Source: Pseudomonas sp. KU26590 (GTDB taxonomy: Bacteria > Pseudomonadota > Gammaproteobacteria > Pseudomonadales > Pseudomonadaceae). From it: a stretch of DNA of 64,000 nt. The notes under the pieces are model-generated. The model searched no databases. It was not told where the DNA came from and was given only the letters and a program-made list of their open reading frames with translations. The position numbers and the translations under genes are program-made. Numbering within the stretch: position 1 is the stretch's first letter; each line of letters opens with the position of its first letter. Location of the stretch: contig NZ_CP110644.1 of assembly GCF_026153515.1 (NCBI RefSeq), positions 1,331,501 to 1,395,500 of the forward strand, written 5' to 3'. Shown here one piece after another: positions 9,386 to 16,971 of the stretch.

Positions 9386-9609
9386 TCGCGGGCAAGCGCG
9401 CTCCTACAGTGGAATGTGTTTGCCCGATAACGCGCGATCGGACATCGACATGGGTGGGCCTGCCGAAACGCAATCCTTAGCCTACGCGGACGGGCCTGCC
9501 GAAACGCAATCCTTTGCCTACGCGGACGGGCCTGCCGAAACGCGATCCTTTGCCCACGCCGATGGGCCTGCCGAAACGCGGTCACCTGTAGGAGCGCGCT
9601 TGCCCGCGA
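9386..9609. repeat. Two outward-facing REP elements enclosing a 36-bp tandem repeat
   Basis: A REP element lies on the minus strand at 9386-9407 and the same element on the plus strand at 9588-9609 (core GTAGGAGCGCGCTTGCCCGC). Usual Pseudomonas REP doublets face inward; these face outward. Between them is a 36-bp direct repeat with starts at 9456, 9492, 9528 and 9564, each opening GGGCCTGCCGAAACGC; the fourth copy is cut short by the second REP. Copies differ by a few bases. This fills most of the gap between the exporter's outer-membrane and FUSC genes. Confidence 0.9.
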
Positions 9610-9645
9610 ATGCGTCGGATCAGCCACCACAGGGCTTGAATTGAG

Positions 9646-11844
9646 ATGGTGCGATCCCTGAATTGGCTCAAATCCCTCGAATGGCGTCGTGGCCTCAACG
9701 ATTGGGCGCGCAGCGATGGCGTGACCTGGATCTATATCTGCAAGGTGCTGACCGCGGCATTCCTCACGTACTGGATCGCCATGCGCCTGGAGCTGCCGCA
9801 GCCGCGCACGGCCATGATCACCGTGTTCATCGTCATGCAGCCCCAGAGCGGGCAGGTGTTTGCCAAGAGTTTCTACCGTTTGCTCGGCACGCTCGCCGGC
9901 TCCGTGGTGATGGTCACGCTGATGGCGCTGTTCGCGCAAAACAGCGAGTCGTTCCTCGGCAGTCTGGCGATCTGGGTCGGCTTCTGCTGCGCCGGCGCCG
10001 CGCGCTATCGCAACTTCCGCGCCTACGGATTCGTGCTGGCCGGCTACACCGCCGCAATGACCGGGCTGCCCTCGCTCGCGCACCCGGACACCTCGTTCAT
10101 GGCGGCCATGTGGCGGGTGCTGGAAATCTCCCTCGGCATCGTCTGCTCGACATTGGTCAGCGCCGCGATCCTGCCGCAAAGCGCCGGCGCGGCGATGCGC
10201 AACACCTTGTATCAGCGCTTTGGCACCTTCGCCCAATTCGTCATCACCGGCCTGCGCGGTGAAAGCGATCCCGCCTCGTTCGAAGCCAGCAACGTGCGCT
10301 TCATCGCCGACGCCGTGGGGCTCGAAGGCCTGCGCGCGGTCACGGTATTCGAAGACCCGCACATGCGCCGCCGCAACGGCCGCTTGAATCGCCTGAACAG
10401 CGAGTTCATGACCATCACCACGCGCTTCAACGCCTTGCATCAACTGCTCGAACGCTTGCGTCGGCGCGGCGTGACACCGGCGGTTCAGGCCATCGAGCCG
10501 GGCCTGAGTGCGCTGACTCGGTTGCTGGAGCCCTTCGCCGGGCGCGCGCTGACCAACGCCGACGCCGCGCTGCTCGCCAACCGCTTGAGCGTGTACAAGG
10601 CTGACCTGCCCGAGCACGTGCGCAGCCTGCGCGCCGAGTTCGTCAGGACCGAGCCCAGCGACGATGACCTGCTGGATTTCCACACCGCGTATGAGTTGCT
10701 GTATCGCTTTGTCGACGACATGCACGACTACGCCCAGACCCATGCATCCCTGGCCGATCACCGCCATGCGCGGGAGAAATGGGTCGAGCCGTTCGTGTCC
10801 ACCACCAGTTGGCTGTCTTCGTTGGCATCCGGCATGCGCGCGACGTTTATTCTCGCCGTGATGTCGGTGTATTGGGTCGCGACGGCCTGGCCGAGTGGTG
10901 CGTCGATGACCCTGGTATCTGCTGCCACCGTGGCGCTTTCCGCGACAACGCCGAACCCCAGGCGCATGTCGTTTCAGATGGCGTGCGGGACCTTTTTGGG
11001 TGCGGTGCTGGGGTTTTTCATCACCTTTTTCGTGCTGCCGCGCATCGATGGTTTTCCCTTGCTGTGCATGGTGCTGGCGCCAGTGTTCGTGCTCGGCACC
11101 TTCCTGACCACACGGCCGCAGTGGGTCGGATATGGGCTGGGGCTGCTGATTTTCTTCAGCATTGGTTCGGCGCCGGACAACCTCACGGTCTACAACCCTT
11201 ACGCCTTCATCAATGACTACATCGCCATGGTCCTTGGCATGCTGCTGTGCGCGGCGGCGGGGGCAATCATTCTGCCGCCGAACAGTCGCTGGTTGTGGCA
11301 GCGGCTGGAAGGGAATCTGCGTCAGCAAGTCAGTTTTGCCATCAGCGCGCCGCTGCGCGGGATTCGCTCCAGCTTTGAAAGCCGCACCCGCGATCTGATG
11401 CATCAGGCCTATGGCCTGGCCGCCGGCAAACCCGAAGTGCAACGCAACCTGCTGCGCTGGATGTTCGTGGTGCTGGAGATCGGCCACGCGATCATCGAGC
11501 TGCGCCGCGAGCAGGACATTCTGCCGGTACACCCGAGCTATGCCGAATGGCAGCCCTGGCGGCAGGCGATTCGCGGCATGGGCCGCTCGTTGATTCGTCT
11601 GTTCATCCAGCCCGATCGCCACAACCTGGCGCGCAGCCTGTCGGCCGTCGATCACGCCATCGTCTGCGTGCAGAACACCGACGAGCCCTTCGCGCCGCAC
11701 TTCGACACTTCGGCGTTGCGCCGGGTGAAAAGCTACCTGCACTTTATTCGTACCTGCTTGCTGGACCCGCAATCGCCGCTGGCGGGCGTTCAGTCAGAGC
11801 AGGTGGCTTTGGTCTCGCCGCAAGGACAACTCAATGCCTCGTGA
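9646..11844 (+). CDS. FUSC-family inner-membrane efflux permease (AaeB-like)
   Basis: This 732-residue protein has the fusaric-acid-resistance (FUSC) architecture. A first block of about six membrane helices (about 30-180, with A-M-I-T-V-F-I-V-M-Q-P-Q-S-G, the family hallmark) is followed by a helical cytoplasmic region (about 180-370), a second helix block (about 380-540) and a cytoplasmic tail. AaeB-type proteins expel aromatic carboxylic acids with an HlyD-type partner. The DUF1656 gene overlaps its 3' end by 11 bases, tying the three inner-membrane components into one unit. The substrate is unknown. Confidence 0.92.
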   Translation: MVRSLNWLKSLEWRRGLNDWARSDGVTWIYICKVLTAAFLTYWIAMRLELPQPRTAMITVFIVMQPQSGQVFAKSFYRLLGTLAGSVVMVTLMALFAQNSESFLGSLAIWVGFCCAGAARYRNFRAYGFVLAGYTAAMTGLPSLAHPDTSFMAAMWRVLEISLGIVCSTLVSAAILPQSAGAAMRNTLYQRFGTFAQFVITGLRGESDPASFEASNVRFIADAVGLEGLRAVTVFEDPHMRRRNGRLNRLNSEFMTITTRFNALHQLLERLRRRGVTPAVQAIEPGLSALTRLLEPFAGRALTNADAALLANRLSVYKADLPEHVRSLRAEFVRTEPSDDDLLDFHTAYELLYRFVDDMHDYAQTHASLADHRHAREKWVEPFVSTTSWLSSLASGMRATFILAVMSVYWVATAWPSGASMTLVSAATVALSATTPNPRRMSFQMACGTFLGAVLGFFITFFVLPRIDGFPLLCMVLAPVFVLGTFLTTRPQWVGYGLGLLIFFSIGSAPDNLTVYNPYAFINDYIAMVLGMLLCAAAGAIILPPNSRWLWQRLEGNLRQQVSFAISAPLRGIRSSFESRTRDLMHQAYGLAAGKPEVQRNLLRWMFVVLEIGHAIIELRREQDILPVHPSYAEWQPWRQAIRGMGRSLIRLFIQPDRHNLARSLSAVDHAIVCVQNTDEPFAPHFDTSALRRVKSYLHFIRTCLLDPQSPLAGVQSEQVALVSPQGQLNAS

Positions 11845-12034
11845 ACTCGCCTTCCACGGCGTTTACATGCCGACCGTGACCGTCATGTTTGTGGTCGCCA
11901 TGGTGCTTCCCTGGGCGCTGGACCGCTTCATGTCCGGGCTCGACCTGTACCGTTTTTTCTGGCATCCGGCGCTGCTGCGTCTGAGCCTGTTCAGCTGCAT
12001 TTTCGGCGCCATGGCGCTCACTGTTTACCGTTGA
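11834..12034 (+). CDS. DUF1656 small membrane protein (AaeX-like)
   Basis: This 66-residue protein has two hydrophobic segments (about 15-32 and 45-62) and begins M-P-R-E-L-A-F-H-G-V-Y-M-P, typical of DUF1656. Such proteins are nearly always encoded between a FUSC permease and an HlyD adaptor, as AaeX is in E. coli. Their role in the pump is not known; a stabilising subunit is often assumed. It overlaps the FUSC gene by 11 bases and ends 15 bases before the chosen HlyD start. Confidence 0.88.
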   Translation: MPRELAFHGVYMPTVTVMFVVAMVLPWALDRFMSGLDLYRFFWHPALLRLSLFSCIFGAMALTVYR

Positions 12035-12049
12035 GGCACATTGGTTGAG

Positions 12050-12922
12050 ATGAAAAAGCTCTTCAGTCTGATCGCGACTTTGTTGATTCTGGCCCTGGCC
12101 ATCTGGATCGGCCGGCTGCTGTGGATTCACTACATGGACACGCCGTGGACCCGCGACGGTCGGGTGCGCGCCGACGTGATCAACGTCGCTGCCGACGTCA
12201 GTGGGGTGGTGATCGATGTGCCGGTGAAGGACAACCAGCCGGTGAAAAAAGGCGATCTGCTGATGCAGATCGACCCTGAGCATTATCAGCTGGCGGTGAA
12301 GCAGGCCGAGGCCATGGTGGCGTCGCGCAAGGCCACGTGGGAGATGCGCAAGGTCAACGCCAATCGTCGCAAGGACATGGACGCCCTGGTGATTTCCGCC
12401 GAAAGCCGCGAAGACGCCAGCAATGTCGCAACCTCTGCCCAGGCGGATTATCAACTCGCGGTTGCCCAGCTCGACGCCGCGCAACTGAACCTGCAGCGCA
12501 CCAAAGTGCTGGCGGCGGTGGACGGCTATGTCACCAACTTGAACGTGCACCGCGGCGACTACGCGCGCATCGGCGAGGCGAAGATGGCCGTAGTCGATAT
12601 GAATTCGTTCTGGGTGTACGGGTTCTTCGAAGAGACCAAGCTGCCCCACGTCAGGATCGGCGATCCGGCGGACATGCAGTTGATGAGCGGCGAAGTGATG
12701 AAGGGCCACGTCGAGAGCATCGCCCACGCCATCTACGACCGCGATAACCCGGAGAGCCGCGAGCTGATCGCTGACGTCAACCCGACGTTCAACTGGGTAA
12801 GACTGGCCCAGCGCGTGCCCGTGCGCATTCACCTGGATCACGTGCCGGAAGGGGTTGTGCTGGCGGCAGGGATTACCTGCACGGTGATTGTGAATCCCGA
12901 AACGCAAGATTCAACGCGATAG
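12050..12922 (+). CDS. HlyD/EmrA-family periplasmic adaptor (AaeA-like)
   Basis: This 290-residue membrane-fusion protein starts at ATG 12050; an in-frame TTG at 12041 is a weaker choice. One N-terminal membrane anchor (about 3-25) is followed by a biotinyl-lipoyl half (D-G-R-V-R-A-D-V-I-N-V-A-A-D-V-S-G), a short helical hairpin, the second lipoyl half (about 140-180, T-K-V-L-A-A-V-D-G-Y-V-T-N-L) and a beta-barrel domain. It would link the FUSC permease to the NodT channel. Last gene of the unit; a REP doublet follows 46 bases downstream. Confidence 0.91.
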   Translation: MKKLFSLIATLLILALAIWIGRLLWIHYMDTPWTRDGRVRADVINVAADVSGVVIDVPVKDNQPVKKGDLLMQIDPEHYQLAVKQAEAMVASRKATWEMRKVNANRRKDMDALVISAESREDASNVATSAQADYQLAVAQLDAAQLNLQRTKVLAAVDGYVTNLNVHRGDYARIGEAKMAVVDMNSFWVYGFFEETKLPHVRIGDPADMQLMSGEVMKGHVESIAHAIYDRDNPESRELIADVNPTFNWVRLAQRVPVRIHLDHVPEGVVLAAGITCTVIVNPETQDSTR

Positions 12923-12967
12923 CACGTTGAGCTGCGCGGTACGCCAGATGTGTCGCGCCGGAGGATG

Positions 12968-13100
12968 TAGGAGCGTGGCTTGTCCCGCGATCTGTTGCGC
13001 AGCGACAGTAATAACAGTGAATGCAGTGCATCAGTTATAACCGGGACGCTTGGTCTTGCTGGCGCTTCGCGCCAGTTCGCGGGACAAGCCACGCTCCTAC
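12968..13100. repeat. REP doublet (GTGGCTTGTCCC class)
   Basis: A plus-strand REP at 12968-12991 (core GTAGGAGCGTGGCTTGTCCC) faces a minus-strand copy at 13077-13100, with about 85 bases between. The pair lies between the convergent HlyD and SDR genes and could form a long hairpin that ends or protects both transcripts. Confidence 0.88.
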
Positions 13101-13118
13101 AGAAGCCGGCGGTGGCAG

Positions 13119-13943
13119 TCAGTATTTTTTATCCAGCTTGAAACGCTTGCTCAGAATCCATTCGAGCAAGGCCTTGGGCAGCAGCCGTTCCATCAGGGGT
13201 AGCGCGCGGCTGCCGTTACCGGATCGCAACAGACGCGGTGGATGGCGACGTTGCACAGCGGTGAGCACGTCGCGGGCAAAGTCGGCGGCGGGTGTCGGAT
13301 TGCCCTGGGATGCATTGGCCCGGGCGCGGATGCCTTCACGCCACGGCCACCACGGCGAGTTCTCGTGAATCACCTGCTCGGCCTCGTGGCTGGCGTTTTG
13401 CGCAAAATGGGTGTCGATGGCGCCAGGCTGGACTTCCATCACGCGGATCCCGAAGGGCGCCAGTTCCATACGCAATGCGTCGGTCATGGCATGGACGGCG
13501 GCCTTTGAGGCGCAATACGCGCCAGCGAACGGCGTCACCAGCACGCCTGAAACGCTGCCGATATTGACCACCAATCCCTTGTTGCGGCGCAGCATTGGAA
13601 ACAGCGCGCGCGTCACGCCGACGACGGAAAACACATTGGTCTCGAACTGCCTGCGCACGGCCTCGACGCCGCCATCCAGCAGCGGGCCAATGCCGCCGTA
13701 GCCTGCGTTGTTGATCAACACGTCGAGCCCTCTGCCGTGCTGATCAAGCTCGGTGACCAGCCGATCAATCCCGGCGCTGTCATTGACGTCCAGCGTCACA
13801 GCACGGAAACCTGACGCGGTCAGCGCCTGCACGTCCTCCGGTTTGCGTGCGGTTGTCCAGACTTCATGGCCCGCCGCTTTGAAGGTATCCGCCATGGCGC
13901 GGCCGATGCCGCTGGAACATCCGGTGATCAACATCACAGACAT
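13119..13943 (-). CDS. Short-chain dehydrogenase/reductase
   Basis: This 274-residue classical SDR has a Rossmann NAD(P) motif TGCSSGIG (7-14), the structural N-N-A-G (78-81), catalytic Ser130 and the Y-x-x-x-K pair Tyr143/Lys147. A basic residue after the glycine motif region (T-A-R-K, about 31-34) suggests NADP preference. The C-terminal 50 residues are basic and hydrophobic (L-L-E-W-I-L-S-K-R-F-K-L), perhaps membrane-associating. The substrate cannot be predicted. The following gene (13977-14441) is upstream of it on the same strand, 33 bases away, so they may share a transcript. Confidence 0.88.
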   Translation of the reverse strand: MSVMLITGCSSGIGRAMADTFKAAGHEVWTTARKPEDVQALTASGFRAVTLDVNDSAGIDRLVTELDQHGRGLDVLINNAGYGGIGPLLDGGVEAVRRQFETNVFSVVGVTRALFPMLRRNKGLVVNIGSVSGVLVTPFAGAYCASKAAVHAMTDALRMELAPFGIRVMEVQPGAIDTHFAQNASHEAEQVIHENSPWWPWREGIRARANASQGNPTPAADFARDVLTAVQRRHPPRLLRSGNGSRALPLMERLLPKALLEWILSKRFKLDKKY

Positions 13944-13976
13944 GGTTCAGTCCTTGAAAAAAGAGAGGGGCGGCAC

Positions 13977-14441
13977 TCAGCCGGAGAACGTGCCTTGCAG
14001 GCGTTCGGCACGAAACTCCAGGGTCTGCGGGCGATAACCCGGGCGCAGCGGCGGCATTGGCAGACAATCTTGCCATTGGCTGCCGGGCAACAAGTCACCC
14101 GGCCCGCGATAGCGCGGCGAGGTGTAAGTGTCTTCGGCCAGGTTGACGGTATCGCCCGGCGCGTAGGCCGCGATCTTCCAGCGCAGCTCGGTGAGGGAAA
14201 CCTTATTGCCGTTATCGATCAGCACCAGCAACGGGCGACCCGTCGGGCATTGCTGCGGGGCATAGTTCACGCGCATTTGCAGGCGCTCAAGGCGCTGCTC
14301 ATCGCGGCTGTCTTCCCAGACCACAAACGCCGCCACGACGCCCAACCCAACCGCTGCTGCCAGGGAAACGGGCAGGGCCTTGGAGGGGTAGCGCAGGAGC
14401 AGGACCAGCCAGGTGAACAGGAGTACGGCGCCGAAAATCAT
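13977..14441 (-). CDS. Hypothetical membrane-anchored protein
   Basis: This 154-residue protein matches no family I recognise. Two hydrophobic helices (about 2-18 and 23-42, L-P-V-S-L-A-A-A-V-G-L-G-V-V-A-A-F-V-V) form an N-terminal hairpin. The rest is soluble, with two cysteines (about 65 and 128) and proline/tyrosine-rich stretches such as Y-T-S-P-R-Y-R-G-P-G-D-L-L. It lies between the algA terminator and the SDR gene, on the same strand as both, but the strong terminator separates it from the alginate operon. Coding support: normal codon pattern, a plausible ATG, and tight spacing to the SDR gene. Confidence 0.7.
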   Translation of the reverse strand: MIFGAVLLFTWLVLLLRYPSKALPVSLAAAVGLGVVAAFVVWEDSRDEQRLERLQMRVNYAPQQCPTGRPLLVLIDNGNKVSLTELRWKIAAYAPGDTVNLAEDTYTSPRYRGPGDLLPGSQWQDCLPMPPLRPGYRPQTLEFRAERLQGTFSG

Positions 14442-14543
14442 CGTGTCGATCTCGCGATTACAGATGCGGGCATCGTACCGAAAGGGGAGGGGGTTGAGCT
14501 AATGGTGGTTAAGTTGATTTAGATTCGCTGGTATGGAACGCAC

Positions 14544-14600
14544 AAAAAAGCCCCCGAAAACCCTCTGCGGATGGGGAATACGCAGAGAGCTGACGGGGGC
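14544..14600 (-). terminator. Intrinsic terminator of the alginate operon
   Basis: Read on the minus strand: GCCCCCG, then a nested stem CTCTGCG...CGCAGAG, then CGGGGGC followed by TTTTTT. Two stacked stems plus a T-run, 24 bases after the algA stop. Confidence 0.93.
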
Positions 14601-14623
14601 TAGTACTACTCGGTAAAGCGGTA

Positions 14624-16078
14624 TTAACGCGCGATGGTCTGGGTCTTCACGCCGGCTTCGATGCCTGGGGTGGAGCGGCCGTAGACGTCTTCGAAACGTT
14701 CGATGTCGTCTTCGCCCAGATAGCTACCCGACTGGACTTCGATGATTTCCAGCGGGATCTTGCCCGGGTTGCGCAGGCGGTGAACCGAGGCAATCGGGAT
14801 GTAGGTCGACTGGTTTTCGGTCAGCAGGAACACGTTGTCGTCGCAGGTGACCTGAGCGGTACCCGATACAACGATCCAGTGTTCAGCACGGTGGTGGTGC
14901 ATCTGCAGCGACAGGCTGGCGCCCGGCTTGACGGAAATGCGCTTGACCTGGAAACGCCCGCCCATGTCCACGGAGTCGTATGAGCCCCACGGGCGATAGA
15001 CTTCGAGGTGGTTCTGGGTTTCGCTGCGGCCTTGCTCGTTCAGTGTGTTGACCAGTTGCTTGACGCCCTGAACCTTGTCTTTGTGGACGATCATCATGGC
15101 GTCTTTGGTTTCGACGACAACGATGTTATCCAGGCCGATCACGGTGACCAGTTTGCCGTTGCCCTGAATCATGCAGTTGCGGCTGTCCTGAATGACGACA
15201 TCGCCCTTGGCAACGTTGCCGTTCTCATCTTTGGCGTGTACGTCCCACAGGGATCCCCAGCAGCCAACGTCGCTCCAGCCCGCATCCAGTGGAACCACGC
15301 ACGCGCGCTGGGTTTTTTCCATGACGGCGTAGTCGATGGAGTTGTCCGGGCAGCAGGCGAAGCTCGCCTCGTCCAGGGAAATGCTGTCGCCTTCCTGCTT
15401 GCTGCGCTCGAGGGTCAGCAGGCAGTTGTCGTAGATGTCCGGATCGTGCTTTTTCAGCTCTTCCAGGTAACGGCTGGCGCGGAACAGGAACATGCCGCTG
15501 TTCCAGTAGTAACCGCCGGCCTGGACGAACTCCTGGGCGCGTTGTTCATCGGGCTTTTCAACGAACTGCTGCACGCGGCTGACGCCTTCCGGCAGCAAGG
15601 CATCGGCGGTGGACTTGATGTAGCCGTAGCCGGTTTCAGGCTTGGTCGCCGGAATACCGAACAGCACCATTTCGCCGCGTTCTGCAGCAACAGTGGCCAG
15701 GGCCAGTGCGCGCTGCAGGGCCTTCTGATCTTCGATGACGTGGTCGGCTGGCAGAACCAGCATCAATTCATCGCGACCTTCGTTGGCCAGCATCATCGCG
15801 GTGATGGCAACGGCAGGCGCAGTGTTGCGGCCAAACGGTTCCATGATCACGGCCTGAGTTTCCAGACCCAATGCGCTGAGCTGCTCGTTGACGATGAAGC
15901 GGTGATCCTTGTTGCACACCACAACCGGGTGCTGCATGCCGTCGAATTGCAGGCGCTCGACGGTCTGTTGGAACAGAGTGTGTTCGCCGGTCAATGCAAG
16001 GAACTGTTTAGGAAACTGTTTACGCGAAAGAGGCCAGAGTCGGGAACCGCTGCCACCTGACAAGATCACTGGAATCAT
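14624..16078 (-). CDS. algA: AlgA: phosphomannose isomerase / GDP-mannose pyrophosphorylase
   Basis: This 484-residue bifunctional cytosolic enzyme catalyses two steps of GDP-mannose supply: fructose-6-P to mannose-6-P, and mannose-1-P plus GTP to GDP-mannose. The N-terminal nucleotidyltransferase domain (about 1-340) carries the pyrophosphorylase signature G-G-S-G-S-R-L-W-P-L-S-R-K (8-20) and FVEKPD. The C-terminal cupin isomerase domain (about 345-465) has Q-M-H-H-H-R-A-E-H-W, the metal site. It is the last gene of the operon, separated from algF by an unusual 204-base gap that may hold an internal promoter. Confidence 0.97.
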   Translation of the reverse strand: MIPVILSGGSGSRLWPLSRKQFPKQFLALTGEHTLFQQTVERLQFDGMQHPVVVCNKDHRFIVNEQLSALGLETQAVIMEPFGRNTAPAVAITAMMLANEGRDELMLVLPADHVIEDQKALQRALALATVAAERGEMVLFGIPATKPETGYGYIKSTADALLPEGVSRVQQFVEKPDEQRAQEFVQAGGYYWNSGMFLFRASRYLEELKKHDPDIYDNCLLTLERSKQEGDSISLDEASFACCPDNSIDYAVMEKTQRACVVPLDAGWSDVGCWGSLWDVHAKDENGNVAKGDVVIQDSRNCMIQGNGKLVTVIGLDNIVVVETKDAMMIVHKDKVQGVKQLVNTLNEQGRSETQNHLEVYRPWGSYDSVDMGGRFQVKRISVKPGASLSLQMHHHRAEHWIVVSGTAQVTCDDNVFLLTENQSTYIPIASVHRLRNPGKIPLEIIEVQSGSYLGEDDIERFEDVYGRSTPGIEAGVKTQTIAR

Positions 16079-16282
16079 TTTGTTTCTCCGTTAGCAAAAA
16101 TCGTTCGAATGGGCTGTAGGGCTTTTCGGTCTTTCTGGTTTTTGTCTTGCATCGCCCGGCGCCCTCCTGGCTGTCTGCTTGCTCCGCAGTGCCTGACGCC
16201 GAACGCTTAATCCCGTAAATCCGTGGCTGCGCGCGGGTGATCACGCGCGCTGCCTGCGGCCTCTCGGCCAGTATCGAATGTG
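16079..16282 (-). promoter_or_regulatory. algF-algA intercistronic region with a GC-rich hairpin
   Basis: This 204-base gap lies inside an operon whose other genes are mostly a few bases apart. It contains a perfect stem GCGCGCG (16229-16235) with CGCGCGC (16244-16250) around an 8-base loop. The start of algA has a G-G-A-G ribosome site. I see no convincing open reading frame. It could give algA its own expression level, but no promoter is clear enough to call. Confidence 0.5.
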
Positions 16283-16957
16283 TTACTGAGTGCCCGTCGG
16301 GCGCTTGACCCAGACTGGCGACAGGCTGCTGCCGCTGCCGGTGACGTAGAGCACGGCGGCTTCACCGCGCTCCAGTGCAACGGGCTTCAGGTCAGCCACT
16401 TTCTTGTCGCCGTCAAACAGCGCGAAGCTGACTTTGACCGGGTTGATTTCGCGCTCGCCGGTACCCTTGGCAGACACAGCCTTGACCACGTCGGTCTTGC
16501 CGTCAGCGGTTTTCAGGGTCAGCGCCTTGTCGCTCAGGTTCTGTACGCGAACCAGGGACTTCTGCTTGTTCTTGAACGGCGGCTCTTCAACCAGTTGCGC
16601 AGCACCTGAGGTGTTGTTGACGATGGTGTAGTAGTGATCGCTGGCCAGTTTCACCGGCAGCGACTGGCTGCCGACTTTGGCGGTGTAGTCGCCCTGCGGC
16701 ATGAAGCCGAAGTCGCTGCTGGCCAATGGGCCGATTTCGTTGAGGCTGGTGTTGCCGACGCTGGCGGAGATTTCGCTGCTGCTGGCGTTGTACACACGCA
16801 CGAAGGTCGAGCCTTTTGGTGCGGTCGGGCCATAAAGAGCGGCGTCGCCACCGGCGAATGCGGAAAGGGATACGAAGCCCAGGCTCGCGGCCAGCACGCA
16901 GGTTTTCAGCAGGTTGGTTTTGCTCGAACGAACTGGCATTGGGTTCTGCGAAGTCAT
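16283..16957 (-). CDS. algF: AlgF: alginate O-acetylation periplasmic protein
   Basis: This 224-residue exported protein is needed for O-acetylation of mannuronate. A signal peptide of about 35 residues ends at L-S-A-F-A-G. The mature part is two beta-rich modules (about 36-130 and 135-224), with the N-terminal D-A-A-L-Y-G-P-T-A-P-K-G-S-T-F-V-R-V-Y-N typical of AlgF. The ATG at residue 7 is an alternative start. It follows algJ by 14 bases. AlgF is thought to relay acetyl groups or link AlgJ to AlgX; its chemistry is not settled. Confidence 0.94.
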   Translation of the reverse strand: MTSQNPMPVRSSKTNLLKTCVLAASLGFVSLSAFAGGDAALYGPTAPKGSTFVRVYNASSSEISASVGNTSLNEIGPLASSDFGFMPQGDYTAKVGSQSLPVKLASDHYYTIVNNTSGAAQLVEEPPFKNKQKSLVRVQNLSDKALTLKTADGKTDVVKAVSAKGTGEREINPVKVSFALFDGDKKVADLKPVALERGEAAVLYVTGSGSSLSPVWVKRPTGTQ

Positions 16958-16971
16958 TGTGAGTAGTCCTC

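Noticed and set aside
9456..9580. Possible CRISPR array from regular 36-bp repeats
   Set aside because: Units are contiguous, with no unique spacers and no cas genes. It is a minisatellite.
9348..9644. A 98-codon frame covering the 36-bp repeats (repeating D-G-P-A-E-T-Q-S-F-A-Y-A)
   Set aside because: It runs through both REP elements and opens inside the preceding gene. The open frame follows from the 36-base unit being a multiple of three.
9361..11772. An 803-codon open frame antisense to the FUSC gene
   Set aside because: It is a shadow of a GC-rich gene: very rich in Arg, His, Gln and Ala, spans a tandem repeat and a REP, and resembles no protein. The plus-strand FUSC protein is clear.
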